Shown here one piece after another: positions 1 to 6,340 of a stretch of 25,646 bases of DNA (its first letter is position 1; every line of letters begins with the position of its first letter). The translations under genes and the position numbers were made by a program. This stretch comes from a virus. Under the pieces are notes generated by a model. That model was not told the DNA's origin, did no database searches, and saw only the letters and a program-made list of their open reading frames with translations. The stretch lies in the IMG/VR virus record IMGVR_UViG_3300043409_000825, positions 1 to 25,646 of that record. One strand, 5' to 3'.

Positions 1-230
1 TTGATCGTGATCGAAACCATGCTGCCGAACACGCCGCCTCTGAATGACCATTCGACAAGCATAACATCTCCCTCGACCATCCAGTCATCGCCCCTGTATT
101 TTCGCACAGGGTCAGTCACCAACACTCTGTCGCCAGTTCGCGGCACAAACTGTAGCTCTCGGTCAATCCACTTGTTCTGACCCCATGAGAATCTTGCCAG
201 AATGGTATCTGTTCGTGGTGTTGGTGTCAT
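1..230 (-). CDS. Hypothetical phage protein, 3'-truncated by the window edge
   Basis: An open frame of 76 codons starts at the ATG at 228-230 and runs off the left edge without a stop. The start overlaps the stop of the upstream gene as ATGA, the commonest junction in this phage, which is the main reason for calling it a gene. The N-terminus is MTPTPRTDTILARFSWGQ. The rest is basic and beta-prone, with RTGDRVLVTDP and a W-rich segment that ends near the edge. I do not recognise the family. A small SH3-like beta barrel is conceivable but unproven. Confidence 0.6.
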   Translation of the reverse strand, partial: MTPTPRTDTILARFSWGQNKWIDRELQFVPRTGDRVLVTDPVRKYRGDDWMVEGDVMLVEWSFRGGVFGSMVSITI

Positions 231-547
231 TTTGTTTCCTCCCATTTTCCAATTGTTTTGAGTAAAGCCTCTGCCCGTTGGGCTGCGGTTGAGTTGTAGC
301 ACAGAAACCATTCGCCTCCGGTGATCCTTTGAAGATGGATGCTGAAATCTCCCCGTTGATTATTCCTGAGAACCTTCTCCGCTTCGTGCATGGCGTTGAG
401 GTCATTGAGGTAGTCGGGAACGGAGTGTGGTTCTGTTGGGTGATGACCAATGCCTATGTCGGGTGGACCTTCGATGGATTTGACTATTCGCACGTGCGTG
501 TAGCCGCAGAACTCTGCGATGGCGATTCGTTGTGCTTTTGGGGTCAT
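227..547 (-). CDS. Small phage protein, probable ABA-sandwich domain (106 aa)
   Basis: The start is placed at the ATG at 547, not at a longer upstream frame, because this ATG overlaps the preceding stop as ATGA. The N-terminus has RIAIAEFCGYTHVRI. This is followed by VPDYLNDLNAMHEAEKVL and a C-terminal AAQRAEALLKTIGKW. This order (RIAEA-like start, P-x-Y-x-x-D-x-N-A centre, alanine-rich W-ending helix) is what I associate with the phage ABA sandwich domain, a small fold of unknown function common in phages. The family match is from pattern memory, not from a search. It sits in a chain of overlapping small genes downstream of the SSB and HTH genes. Confidence 0.75.
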   Translation of the reverse strand: MTPKAQRIAIAEFCGYTHVRIVKSIEGPPDIGIGHHPTEPHSVPDYLNDLNAMHEAEKVLRNNQRGDFSIHLQRITGGEWFLCYNSTAAQRAEALLKTIGKWEETK

Positions 548-957
548 GGTTGTGACTCCTTGGTGCAGGGTTTCCACTCGGTTGAGCCGTGTTGGCGGCG
601 AAGATAAGAGGTAGCGAGGTAGGAATAATCTACTGGCCCCCCGTAGCTCAGTCGGAGATATACCGCATCCCATTCGGACAAGGTTTGGATGACGCACCCC
701 CCAAAAAGTTTGAACTCATCCGTTGCGCGGATGTCGTTGATGTCGAGCGGGACAGTTTTGGTGGATGTTCCCGAATCAGCTTTCGGTAACATGTCATCCA
801 TGACGGCATTCAGCACCGCTTGAGCGAAGGCTTGTCTGGCTGGTTCGTCTGCCTGCCATGAGTGAGATTGTTTTGATACGCTCATATAGTGGTATCTTTT
901 GTTATCGGCAAATGCCGCAGCTGCGCCGAGGTCGGCTAGTTCTTTGAGTGTTTTCAT
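544..957 (-). CDS. Hypothetical protein (137 aa)
   Basis: The start at 957 overlaps the upstream gene's stop (ATGA), and its own stop at 544-546 overlaps the next ATG the same way, so it lies in a translationally coupled chain. The N-terminus (LKELADLGAAAAFADNK) is helical. The middle has WQADEPARQAFAQAVLNAV, and the C-terminal third is tyrosine-rich around LRLSYGGPVDYSYLA. No catalytic motif, signal peptide or membrane segment is visible. I do not recognise the family. Confidence 0.7.
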   Translation of the reverse strand: MKTLKELADLGAAAAFADNKRYHYMSVSKQSHSWQADEPARQAFAQAVLNAVMDDMLPKADSGTSTKTVPLDINDIRATDEFKLFGGCVIQTLSEWDAVYLRLSYGGPVDYSYLATSYLRRQHGSTEWKPCTKESQP

Positions 958-1196
958 GGTGTTGGTGCTTTGTATTTCGACAGTTTAGTGACTCGCAAGG
1001 GATAACCAATATCCTCTGCCCACTTCCTCATATCGTCGATGTTGTAACCGACTCTGCGTTCAGCTTTTGATACTGGGTATCCAGCCAGCAAGATTGCGTT
1101 TGCACGCTTTAAGATTCTCAGTTTGTCATCATTTGTTAGTGCAGCATGCAAAGCATACTTCCTTCGACCTGCTTCGGTTCGTTCTGTTGTGTTCAT
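954..1196 (-). CDS. Small probable DNA-binding protein, HTH-like (80 aa)
   Basis: A short, basic protein. Residues about 37-65 (AGYPVSKAERRVGYNIDDM) read as a helix, a turn and a second helix, similar to helix-turn-helix segments that sense a sequence through the second helix. This is a pattern judgement only. The N-terminus TERTEAGRRKYALHAALT is basic and helical. It follows the SSB gene after a 20-base AT-rich gap and overlaps the next gene by ATGA. It may be a small phage regulator or a recombination accessory factor. The sequence does not decide between them. Confidence 0.65.
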   Translation of the reverse strand: MNTTERTEAGRRKYALHAALTNDDKLRILKRANAILLAGYPVSKAERRVGYNIDDMRKWAEDIGYPLRVTKLSKYKAPTP

Positions 1197-1216
1197 TGTT
1201 TTGTTTATTGATTTTA

Positions 1217-1642
1217 TTAGAAGGGGATTTCGTCAGTAGAATCAAGGTCAGGCTCAGGCTTTTGATAAGTGATCTTGCGTGACGGCAATTGATCTGATTG
1301 CTCTGGCATTGCTGTCTGAGCAGATTTCGCTTTGTCATTTGGCAGCAAGGTGAACTGGGTGACAACGAAGATCAGTTTGCGCTTTTCCTCACCGGTTGTC
1401 TTATCGTTCCACTTGTCCTCATCAAGCCTGGTTTCAAGCGCAACAACGTGACCTTTCTTCACATAATTGGCAAAAGTCTCAGCCGGTTTTTTCCAGATTT
1501 TGAAATCCAGAAACACGGTTTTCTTTTTGTCACCGAATCCAATGTCGAGTGCTCCGCTAAATTGAGCAACTGCTGACCCATCAGGAGTGTAACGGATGTC
1601 AGGATCACGAGTTAAGCGGACGATAAATTGTTGTGCGTTCAT
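1217..1642 (-). CDS. ssb: Single-stranded DNA-binding protein
   Basis: 141 residues, slightly shorter than bacterial SSB. The OB-fold region spans about residues 5-102: FIVRLTRDPDIRYTPDG at the start, AVAQFSGALDIGF, then FKIWKKPAETFANYVKKG with the conserved W and the K-G turn, and DKWNDKTTGEEKRK. A disordered linker ends in the acidic tip DSTDEIPF, close to the classic DDDIPF tail that recruits replication and repair proteins. It would coat single-stranded phage DNA and work with the RecT-like annealase, nuclease and resolvase encoded just upstream. The gene lies 4 bases after the HTH gene. Function is well supported by both the fold motifs and the tail. Confidence 0.95.
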   Translation of the reverse strand: MNAQQFIVRLTRDPDIRYTPDGSAVAQFSGALDIGFGDKKKTVFLDFKIWKKPAETFANYVKKGHVVALETRLDEDKWNDKTTGEEKRKLIFVVTQFTLLPNDKAKSAQTAMPEQSDQLPSRKITYQKPEPDLDSTDEIPF

Positions 1643-1646
1643 TTGG

Positions 1647-1940
1647 TTATTTCTTCTTTGATTTGGTGTAATAATCTGACGTTGATGCTGCTTTCCACAA
1701 AATGGAAATGACTTCTAATGGTATGCAATGTGTTGAGCTTCCGCACAGCCAGTTGACGATTCGTGACATTGGGATATCTGACTTTTCAGAAAGTCTCTTG
1801 AGCGTGATTACATTGCGAATCATTTCTGCTCTGATCAATTTCGCTATGTCACGAGACAACTTTTCCGACTCAAGTGTTTGCTGCGTTACAATGGCTCGTG
1901 ATCGAGACAATGCTTTTTGCATGGTTTTGATATTGCTCAT
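1647..1940 (-). CDS. Small helix-turn-helix protein (97 aa)
   Basis: A lysine/arginine-rich protein. Residues about 46-65 (TLKRLSEKSDIPMSRIVNWL) read as the helix, turn and recognition helix of a Cro/C1 or XRE-like DNA-binding domain: L-x-x-L-S-E-K-S-x-I-P-x-S-R-I. A helical N-terminal arm of about 40 residues precedes it. It probably regulates phage transcription, but no operator can be assigned. It starts by ATGA overlap with the resolvase-like gene and sits directly ahead of ssb. It could also be a non-regulatory DNA-binding accessory protein. Confidence 0.75.
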   Translation of the reverse strand: MSNIKTMQKALSRSRAIVTQQTLESEKLSRDIAKLIRAEMIRNVITLKRLSEKSDIPMSRIVNWLCGSSTHCIPLEVISILWKAASTSDYYTKSKKK

Positions 1941-2302
1941 TCTTTTGTGATTGTGATTTCGATTCGTGGATTCGAAGAGTCTTTAGCGAAGACCGGACGC
2001 TCAGGCCAAAGTGCTCTGTCGTTGACGATAATGCCGGCATCAGCGATTCCATCTTCAGCCGCTTTCAGTGATGCCATGAAATTCGATGGATCAGGGAATG
2101 CTTTTGTTCTGAAGAATGCTTTGGCGTTGAGCTTTGCCTTTTTCCATTTTGGTTGCTGTTCATTTTTGAGAGCACAGAGCGATGCCGCCCAGGCATGCAT
2201 TCGATACTTTTTCACATACTTTGCTTTCACGGCCCAGTGGCACCGAGCATTTGGCGACAGCATGCGCGGAGGCAGGTCGAGCACTATTGTTATTTGTTCC
2301 AT
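1937..2302 (-). CDS. RusA-like Holliday junction resolvase, altered active-site motif
   Basis: 121 residues, the normal RusA length. The N-terminus has the family pattern of a beta strand then PPRMLSPNARCHWAVK. The centre FPDPSNFMASLKAAEDGI and the following DAGIIVNDRALW match the RusA core (D-x-D-N, K, D-G-L, G-x-x-x-D-D). RusA cuts four-way DNA junctions as a dimer, using conserved aspartates. Here the expected second Asp of D-x-D-N is Ser (D71-P-S73-N74), and the late D-D is N94-D95, so activity is uncertain. The start overlaps the end of the zinc-finger-like gene by 13 bases. It lies in the recombination block with the RecT-like protein, the nuclease and SSB. Confidence 0.85.
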   Translation of the reverse strand: MEQITIVLDLPPRMLSPNARCHWAVKAKYVKKYRMHAWAASLCALKNEQQPKWKKAKLNAKAFFRTKAFPDPSNFMASLKAAEDGIADAGIIVNDRALWPERPVFAKDSSNPRIEITITKE

Positions 2303-2571
2303 TTGCGTTCCCTTTCTGCATCGTATGCCTGATCTGCCTCGTGATCACACCTGTCACAATCTCCCCATTCGTTGCCGTGTTTGCAGCAATCGAGCGTGTG
2401 GGATTCTGGTTCATAATCTTCAAAAATAGACTCAGGATATGCATTGGCATCAGGATCAATAGTCTTTCCACACAAAGTGCAAACGCACGAGCCGTCATCC
2501 ATCACATCCATCATCTCATCGCAGCACTCTGGTGCTTCAGGGTAATCAGGGGGATCATCTCGGTGGTTCAT
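2290..2571 (-). CDS. Acidic cysteine-rich, zinc-finger-like protein (93 aa)
   Basis: Nine cysteines fall in two clusters: C16-C17 with C29, C31-x2-C34, and C62-C63 with C72-x2-C75. Each cluster could hold one zinc ion in a ribbon or knuckle (CTLCGK and CDRCDH are typical knuckle sequences). The rest is strongly acidic (DDPPDYPEAPE; ESIFEDYEPE), so it is more likely a protein-protein or regulatory factor than a DNA binder. It starts by ATGA overlap with the nuclease gene, which suggests co-production with the recombination enzymes. I cannot name a family. Confidence 0.7.
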   Translation of the reverse strand: MNHRDDPPDYPEAPECCDEMMDVMDDGSCVCTLCGKTIDPDANAYPESIFEDYEPESHTLDCCKHGNEWGDCDRCDHEADQAYDAERERKWNK

Positions 2572-3746
2572 GATGCGCCCTCCAATGCAATGCCTTTCAC
2601 GATCTCCATGCTGCCTTTGCTGGTTTCGGTAGCATTCAGCAGGACTTCGTCGACCAAGTTGTCGAGTGCTTTACCTTTCGCGCCGGTGCTCTGTTTGATG
2701 AGCGTCTTGACGCTACCGAGAGGGATCGAGCATTCAGCCGCAAATGCATCTCCGGTCACGCCGTGAGTCGAGAGACGACCAAAGACCGTAGTGACATCAC
2801 TGACGCTGCGCCGGCCTTTCTTTTCGCGCAGAGAGTAACCATCGATCTCGCCGGCGGCGATGCGCTTGCGAAGTTCAAGGTCATGAGCGACCAAGAACCA
2901 CTCCATGAACTTTCGACCATGCTCGTATGTTCGGACAAGCATTTCGTTGGACATTGCAGTATGATCACCCATGCGGGCAAATATCTGAGCCTTAACCTGG
3001 TCATCTGTGCCGGCTATTGTGTCAGGTTGGATCACTTCGGTGACATCCCAGGTTGCCTCTTGAAACGCAATGCATGACATCTTCGCTTTGCACCATTTGC
3101 AATGGTCGCCAGCGACCGCATCCGATGGTGTTGCTAGTTCAGCCATGTTCAGTGTGCTGATCATCGTGTTCTGAGCCAGCATCAATGCCTCGCTGTCGTA
3201 GTGCGCTACCGTTGGCTTGCCAGCCCAAGGCTGGATGATTGCGACTGCTGCTGTTTCAATCGGCCGATACATGGACACGAGTGCTGCCAGTGCCATCAGT
3301 TGGTGGTTGTCCACAGCATCCGCAGTTGTGCCGCGACCTGTCTTGTAGTCGAGGATCAAAGCAAATGTGCCGTCGATGATGATCACATCTGCCTGACCCG
3401 TGAAACGCAGGGCAATGCGAGCACCGTCTTTAACGACCACCACTTTACCAAACTGCGTCAGACCGAGACGGACTTCCTTCATGGTCACCACCTCTGGGTT
3501 GCTGATATATTGAGCGATCAATTCATCCGCATGGGCTTTGCACATGTCGTGCGTCTGCTCTTCATCTGCTGACAATGTGCTCATTTCAGCTTCGCCGGCT
3601 AGCACCGCATGTATGAGTGTCCCTGACGCTGCTGCTGGGCTTTCGGTGTCCTCCATGCCTAAAGACATTTGATGCGATGGTGGACAAGCTGAAAGCCTTT
3701 CAAATGCGCTTGCGCTGGGCAAGCCGTGACGTGGGTCGGTGATCAT
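2568..3746 (-). CDS. RecB/Cas4-type PD-(D/E)XK nuclease, DUF2800-like, probable Fe-S cluster
   Basis: 392 residues from the ATG at 3746, chosen because an AAAGGAGG ribosome binding site lies 8 bases upstream. A frame open back to 3923 lies inside the RecT-like gene and was not used. The N-terminus (PSASAFERLSACPPS, then SGTLIH with H46) matches the start of DUF2800/RecB-type nucleases. D120 and the D133-Y-K135 motif, followed by Q149, form the PD-(D/E)XK core. C21 together with C216-x2-C219-x5-C225 has the Cas4/AddB arrangement that binds a 4Fe-4S cluster. It is probably the exonuclease partner of the RecT-like annealase one base upstream, resecting DNA ends before strand annealing. Motifs were seen directly; pairing with the annealase is inferred from position. 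Confidence 0.88.
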   Translation of the reverse strand: MITDPRHGLPSASAFERLSACPPSHQMSLGMEDTESPAAASGTLIHAVLAGEAEMSTLSADEEQTHDMCKAHADELIAQYISNPEVVTMKEVRLGLTQFGKVVVVKDGARIALRFTGQADVIIIDGTFALILDYKTGRGTTADAVDNHQLMALAALVSMYRPIETAAVAIIQPWAGKPTVAHYDSEALMLAQNTMISTLNMAELATPSDAVAGDHCKWCKAKMSCIAFQEATWDVTEVIQPDTIAGTDDQVKAQIFARMGDHTAMSNEMLVRTYEHGRKFMEWFLVAHDLELRKRIAAGEIDGYSLREKKGRRSVSDVTTVFGRLSTHGVTGDAFAAECSIPLGSVKTLIKQSTGAKGKALDNLVDEVLLNATETSKGSMEIVKGIALEGAS

Positions 3747-3747
3747 A

Positions 3748-4683
3748 TTATTTGCCTCCTTTCTTTGCGAGGTCAGCGAGTTGGACGAAATTGTCGTCGA
3801 GGAACTTGAGCAACTCGGATCCTGCCTCGTTGATCGGGTAGTAATTCTCGCCGCCTTCGCCGTTTGCCTGCAAAGTCTCCAGCATAGTCGACCAATGGAT
3901 GCCGGCGGCATCGAGACGATCAATGATGCGATCGGTCAATGACTTGACCGGTTGCGCCTTGCTTTCCTCTTCAGCCTCCAGCTTCGCGATCTCAGCCTTG
4001 AAGACCGGCACATCTGGAATGTCCTTCGGTTCCTCCACCTTTTTTGGTTTCTCGATGAACAGTTTGCCGGCCTTTGCTGCGACCGGTGTGACATCGCGCA
4101 CAGCAGCATCTTGAGCCTCCTCTGCGGTAAGCATTCCCAGAGTGATGTCCGGTGCATATAGACGGGCAAAGAACGCAGCGGCGCGGTAGCGCAGCATGAG
4201 TTCAGGCATCGTGAGCCACTTGGATCCTGCCTTAGTGCTCCAGCCTTCGGCCTTTGCCATAGCAAGAGTGATCTTTGGCCCATCGAGGACAGTGCCGTCA
4301 TCTTTCGATTTTGACCAGGCGACACATGAGCGATCACCGGTGCCTTCGGTGCCTTCCATGCGGAATTGAAGAGGCTCAAATCGGCCAGAGGCATTGACCA
4401 TAGCGATCAGAAACGTGGCGCGGAATGATGGGCGACCGTGGATGATGTCCACGTTCTGAAGCACCATAAACGGGTCTGCACCGAGACGTTTGGCGATGCT
4501 GATGCCGATGGCACAATTGGCGATGTTGCCTTGGAACTCTTTGGGAACCAAGCTGGAAGATGCAAACATCTTGGCCTGACGTTGCAGCATGTCGAATGCT
4601 GCTGACTCCCGCTGAATTTGAACGTCTGTGATTTCTGTGGTGGTGATTTGTGTGCTCATTGTCGTTGTGTTTCGTTGGTTCAT
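3748..4683 (-). CDS. RecT-family single-strand annealing protein
   Basis: 311 residues. The start overlaps the upstream stop (ATGA) and has a GGCAGGGAA purine run before it; M9 (MSTQITTT) is an alternative. The core reads NCAIGISIAKRLGADPFMVL (residues 56-75), HGRPSFRATFLIAMVNASG (82-100) and the strongly conserved block LTMPELMLRYRAAAFFARLY (157-176) followed by PDITLGMLTAEE. These are hallmarks of RecT/Bet-type annealases of phage and prophage origin. A charged tail (residues about 200-260) and a helical C-terminal segment follow. It would anneal complementary single strands during phage recombination. The nuclease gene follows after a single base, the classic two-gene recombination unit. 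Confidence 0.92.
   Translation of the reverse strand: MNQRNTTTMSTQITTTEITDVQIQRESAAFDMLQRQAKMFASSSLVPKEFQGNIANCAIGISIAKRLGADPFMVLQNVDIIHGRPSFRATFLIAMVNASGRFEPLQFRMEGTEGTGDRSCVAWSKSKDDGTVLDGPKITLAMAKAEGWSTKAGSKWLTMPELMLRYRAAAFFARLYAPDITLGMLTAEEAQDAAVRDVTPVAAKAGKLFIEKPKKVEEPKDIPDVPVFKAEIAKLEAEEESKAQPVKSLTDRIIDRLDAAGIHWSTMLETLQANGEGGENYYPINEAGSELLKFLDDNFVQLADLAKKGGK
3755..3762 (-). promoter_or_regulatory. Strong ribosome binding site of the nuclease gene
   Basis: AAAGGAGG on the minus strand lies 8 bases ahead of the ATG at 3746 and inside the last codons of the RecT-like gene. It fixes the nuclease start. It also shows that the host translation system uses the standard anti-Shine-Dalgarno sequence. 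Confidence 0.85.
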
Positions 4684-5024
4684 TTCCCTGCCTTGATGTC
4701 TGCGCTATTTTGCGCGGACGCTGTTCTACGCTCAACGGTTTCGCTGATGTAAAGTTGTTCGGCCTGCTCTTCGCAAGCGTTCCATGTTGCCTGACTAACG
4801 ATTTCGCTGATGTCAGTGCCGCCGGCATAGATGCCCTCGACGTTACCTTTCGAGTGAGAGAAGAACACGCCTGGAACTCCGACCATTTCGGTTAGGTCAC
4901 TTCCGTAGCGGATCTCTGGCGTGGTCGCGCAAACGTCAGTGACCTCAATTAACGAGGCGATGAGCACACTCATTGCTGCCAGTTGCTCTGGAATAGTGCT
5001 GATATTGGTTCCGTTGATTTTCAT
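4680..5024 (-). CDS. Hypothetical protein (114 aa)
   Basis: The N-terminal half is hydrophobic and helical (STIPEQLAAMSVLIASLIEV) but too polar for a clear membrane span. The middle has glycine-rich turns (MVGVPGVFFSHSKGNVEGIY), and the C-terminus is helical and charged (QATWNACEEQAEQLYISETV). It ends by ATGA overlap with the RecT-like gene, so it is translated just ahead of the annealase. I do not recognise a family. No catalytic motif is visible. Confidence 0.65.
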   Translation of the reverse strand: MKINGTNISTIPEQLAAMSVLIASLIEVTDVCATTPEIRYGSDLTEMVGVPGVFFSHSKGNVEGIYAGGTDISEIVSQATWNACEEQAEQLYISETVERRTASAQNSADIKAGK

Positions 5025-5041
5025 GTTGTGTGTGTGTTGAA

Positions 5042-5209
5042 TTATTCTGCCTGAAACTTTTTATCTTGGCAATCCTGCCAACCTTTGTTGTAGGAAGTGG
5101 AACGGATGTGTTTGATGAGACGCTCGTCAATGATACCCTGCCTCCAGATGAAGACGGTGAAGATCATGGTAGCGGCTAAAGAACCGCAAAGGAATGGAAG
5201 GATGATCAT
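5042..5209 (-). CDS. Small single-span membrane protein (55 aa)
   Basis: The start is placed at the ATG at 5207-5209, one T after the upstream TAA, a junction form seen several times in this phage. The frame stays open further upstream but only inside the preceding gene. Residues 1-21 (MIILPFLCGSLAATMIFTVF) are a clear membrane segment. A charged cytoplasmic tail follows, with DERLIKHIRSTSYNKGWQD. Small one-span proteins of this type occur in phage early regions. Its role is unknown. Confidence 0.65.
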   Translation of the reverse strand: MIILPFLCGSLAATMIFTVFIWRQGIIDERLIKHIRSTSYNKGWQDCQDKKFQAE

Positions 5210-5210
5210 A

Positions 5211-5495
5211 TTAAGCAGCAGTAGCAAAGGTTGATTTGAGCACCTTGGAAGGCACTGGCTTTCCGTTGGCAATGCTGATGGCGTGAACTTTGTATTTGTG
5301 TCCACCACCTTGCAAAGAACGCCCATAACTGGAGATACGGAAAACCATTCCGTTGACCTCATGTCGGAAGTGGAAGTCAACTGCGCTCCTGACTGCTGAG
5401 TGGACGTAGGTGTGACCGTAGTCACGGGTCTGGAGAGCATAGCGGATAAGGCTACGGACAAGATCTGCTGGAGTGTTGATAGCGAGTTTAGTCAT
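5211..5495 (-). CDS. Hypothetical basic protein (94 aa)
   Basis: A basic, histidine-rich protein (RDYGHTYVHSAVRSAVDFHF; SLQGGGHKYKVHAIS) with an N-terminal helix and an alternating beta-like second half. No known motif is recognised. It is followed after one base by the 55-residue membrane protein gene, so the two are probably co-translated. The 54-base gap upstream carries a GC-rich hairpin. Confidence 0.65.
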   Translation of the reverse strand: MTKLAINTPADLVRSLIRYALQTRDYGHTYVHSAVRSAVDFHFRHEVNGMVFRISSYGRSLQGGGHKYKVHAISIANGKPVPSKVLKSTFATAA

Positions 5496-5516
5496 TATTG
5501 TGTTGTGTTAATTGTT

Positions 5517-5533
5517 GCGCGTTGCAGCCGCGC
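5517..5533. other. GC-rich hairpin in a gene gap
   Basis: GCGCG and CGCGC form a perfect 5-bp stem around a 7-base loop, between the stop at 5550 and the start at 5495. No T run follows on the minus strand, so it is not a normal rho-independent terminator. It might slow transcription or shape the mRNA end. It may also be chance. Confidence 0.3.
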
Positions 5534-5549
5534 CCCTGAGTTTATGCAA

Positions 5550-5879
5550 TTATGCTTTAAGCGAAGCATTAACACCATTGATAACAACATTTGATTGATC
5601 TTCCACAGTGATAAGATTGTCATTCCAGAAAACTTCCACTGCTTGGAATGTTTCACCATTAGACTTTTTTTCAGTGTAACTGGTGCCAACGCAGCAAATC
5701 TGCTTATCTTCACGAAGAAGAATCTTTTCCAGTGCCGCTGCCAAATCTTCATCAACTTCTATAAAGTTGATTGAGTTTGGCTGAAGGGTATAAGATTCGG
5801 AACCTTTCCACACATTGTTTTTCTTGATGTAAGTAGCTTGACGATTTTCGCTATCAATAGGGAATGTAATGGATTTCAT
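5550..5879 (-). CDS. Hypothetical protein, AT-rich gene (109 aa)
   Basis: The start is placed at the ATG at 5879 (MKSITFPIDSENRQ). The frame is open further upstream only from a TTG codon inside the leader. The sequence is polar and beta-prone (QATYIKKNNVWKG; SINFIEVDEDLAAALEKIL), with CCVGTSYTEKK near the middle and AVEVFWNDNLITVEDQ near the end. The gene is visibly richer in A and T than its neighbours, which fits recent acquisition. It is the first gene after a leader with repeated TTGAC boxes and could be the first gene of the left-hand transcript. Function is unknown. Confidence 0.7.
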   Translation of the reverse strand: MKSITFPIDSENRQATYIKKNNVWKGSESYTLQPNSINFIEVDEDLAAALEKILLREDKQICCVGTSYTEKKSNGETFQAVEVFWNDNLITVEDQSNVVINGVNASLKA

Positions 5880-5903
5880 ATTCGTGTGGTGTGTTTGGTT
5901 TGC

Positions 5904-5978
5904 TTTGACAATGCAATCAAAGCACAGCTCACCCACCACCGTCAAGCGGATTTGTTTTATTTTGTCAAAAAAGTCAAA
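5904..5978 (-). promoter_or_regulatory. AT-rich leader with repeated TTGAC boxes and an inverted repeat
   Basis: This 99-base gap (5880-5978) separates the lysis-side genes from the recombination-side genes. On the minus strand TTTGAC occurs at 5973-5978 and 5964-5969, CTTGAC at 5941-5946, and the inverse GTCAAA at 5904-5909. The last box is part of a 7-bp inverted repeat (5902-5908 with 5917-5923). TTGAC resembles a -35 core, but I find no convincing -10 element at the right distance from any copy. It could be a regulator-binding cluster or a promoter of a non-sigma70 type. Confidence 0.35.
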
Positions 5979-6185
5979 CTACCCGTGCCGGCGCACCCAT
6001 TTTGCGAGTGTCTCTGACAGGCTGTAGGAGTCGCCATCGTTCAGGACGCAGGCGCATTTCTCGTGTTCACAACATACCCACGTCACGCCAGGTTCGTGAT
6101 GCACCTGCAAGGTTGCGACCTTCCGCTTTTTGCATTTAGCAGTGGCACAAAAGTGCTCTGCAATGCGCTCGAAATCGGAGATCAT
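5979..6185 (-). CDS. Small cysteine-rich, zinc-ribbon-like protein (68 aa)
   Basis: Cysteines C13-x4-C18 and C38-C39-x4-C44-x-C46, with HH and H41, suggest a zinc-binding ribbon (AKCKKRKVATLQVHHEP; TWVCCEHEKCACVLND). A helical C-terminal end (SLSETLAKWVRRHG) follows. The start overlaps the stop of the 50-residue gene as ATGA. It resembles the small zinc-ribbon proteins frequent in phage genomes, which lack an assigned role. Confidence 0.7.
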   Translation of the reverse strand: MISDFERIAEHFCATAKCKKRKVATLQVHHEPGVTWVCCEHEKCACVLNDGDSYSLSETLAKWVRRHG

Positions 6186-6334
6186 AAAATTTCATTATCA
6201 GGAGTTGAGATCCTGATTCGATCTTCGGGCAGGTTGGCGCAGTGACATGACGCTAGGCTAATCGCATCGCTCAAAGAATCAGCCTCATCTATCGACTCCC
6301 ACACGCCGCATTCCTTGCCCTCGATGATATACAT
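6182..6334 (-). CDS. Small hypothetical protein (50 aa)
   Basis: The ATG at 6332-6334 lies 6 bases after the endolysin stop, and the frame ends by ATGA overlap with the next gene. The 50-residue product begins MYIIEGKECGVWESIDEADS and is acidic, with a C-H-C cluster (SLASCHCANLPEDRI) in the second half. Tight packing at both ends supports it as a real gene despite its length. The family is unknown. Confidence 0.6.
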   Translation of the reverse strand: MYIIEGKECGVWESIDEADSLSDAISLASCHCANLPEDRIRISTPDNEIL

Positions 6335-6340
6335 GGTTGG

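Noticed and set aside
1917-2766. Two long plus-strand frames (1917-2429, 2182-2766)
   Set aside because: They are antisense to the RusA-like, zinc-finger-like and nuclease genes, show no family motifs, and no gene in the window is convincingly on the plus strand.
3747-3923. A 59-codon N-terminal extension of the nuclease frame
   Set aside because: It lies inside the RecT-like gene, is low-complexity Ser/Arg/Thr sequence without family match, and the AAAGGAGG site sets the start at 3746.
5210-5461. Long upstream extension of the 55-aa membrane protein
   Set aside because: It overlaps the 94-aa gene almost completely in another frame; the ATG one base after the TAA is the usual junction here.
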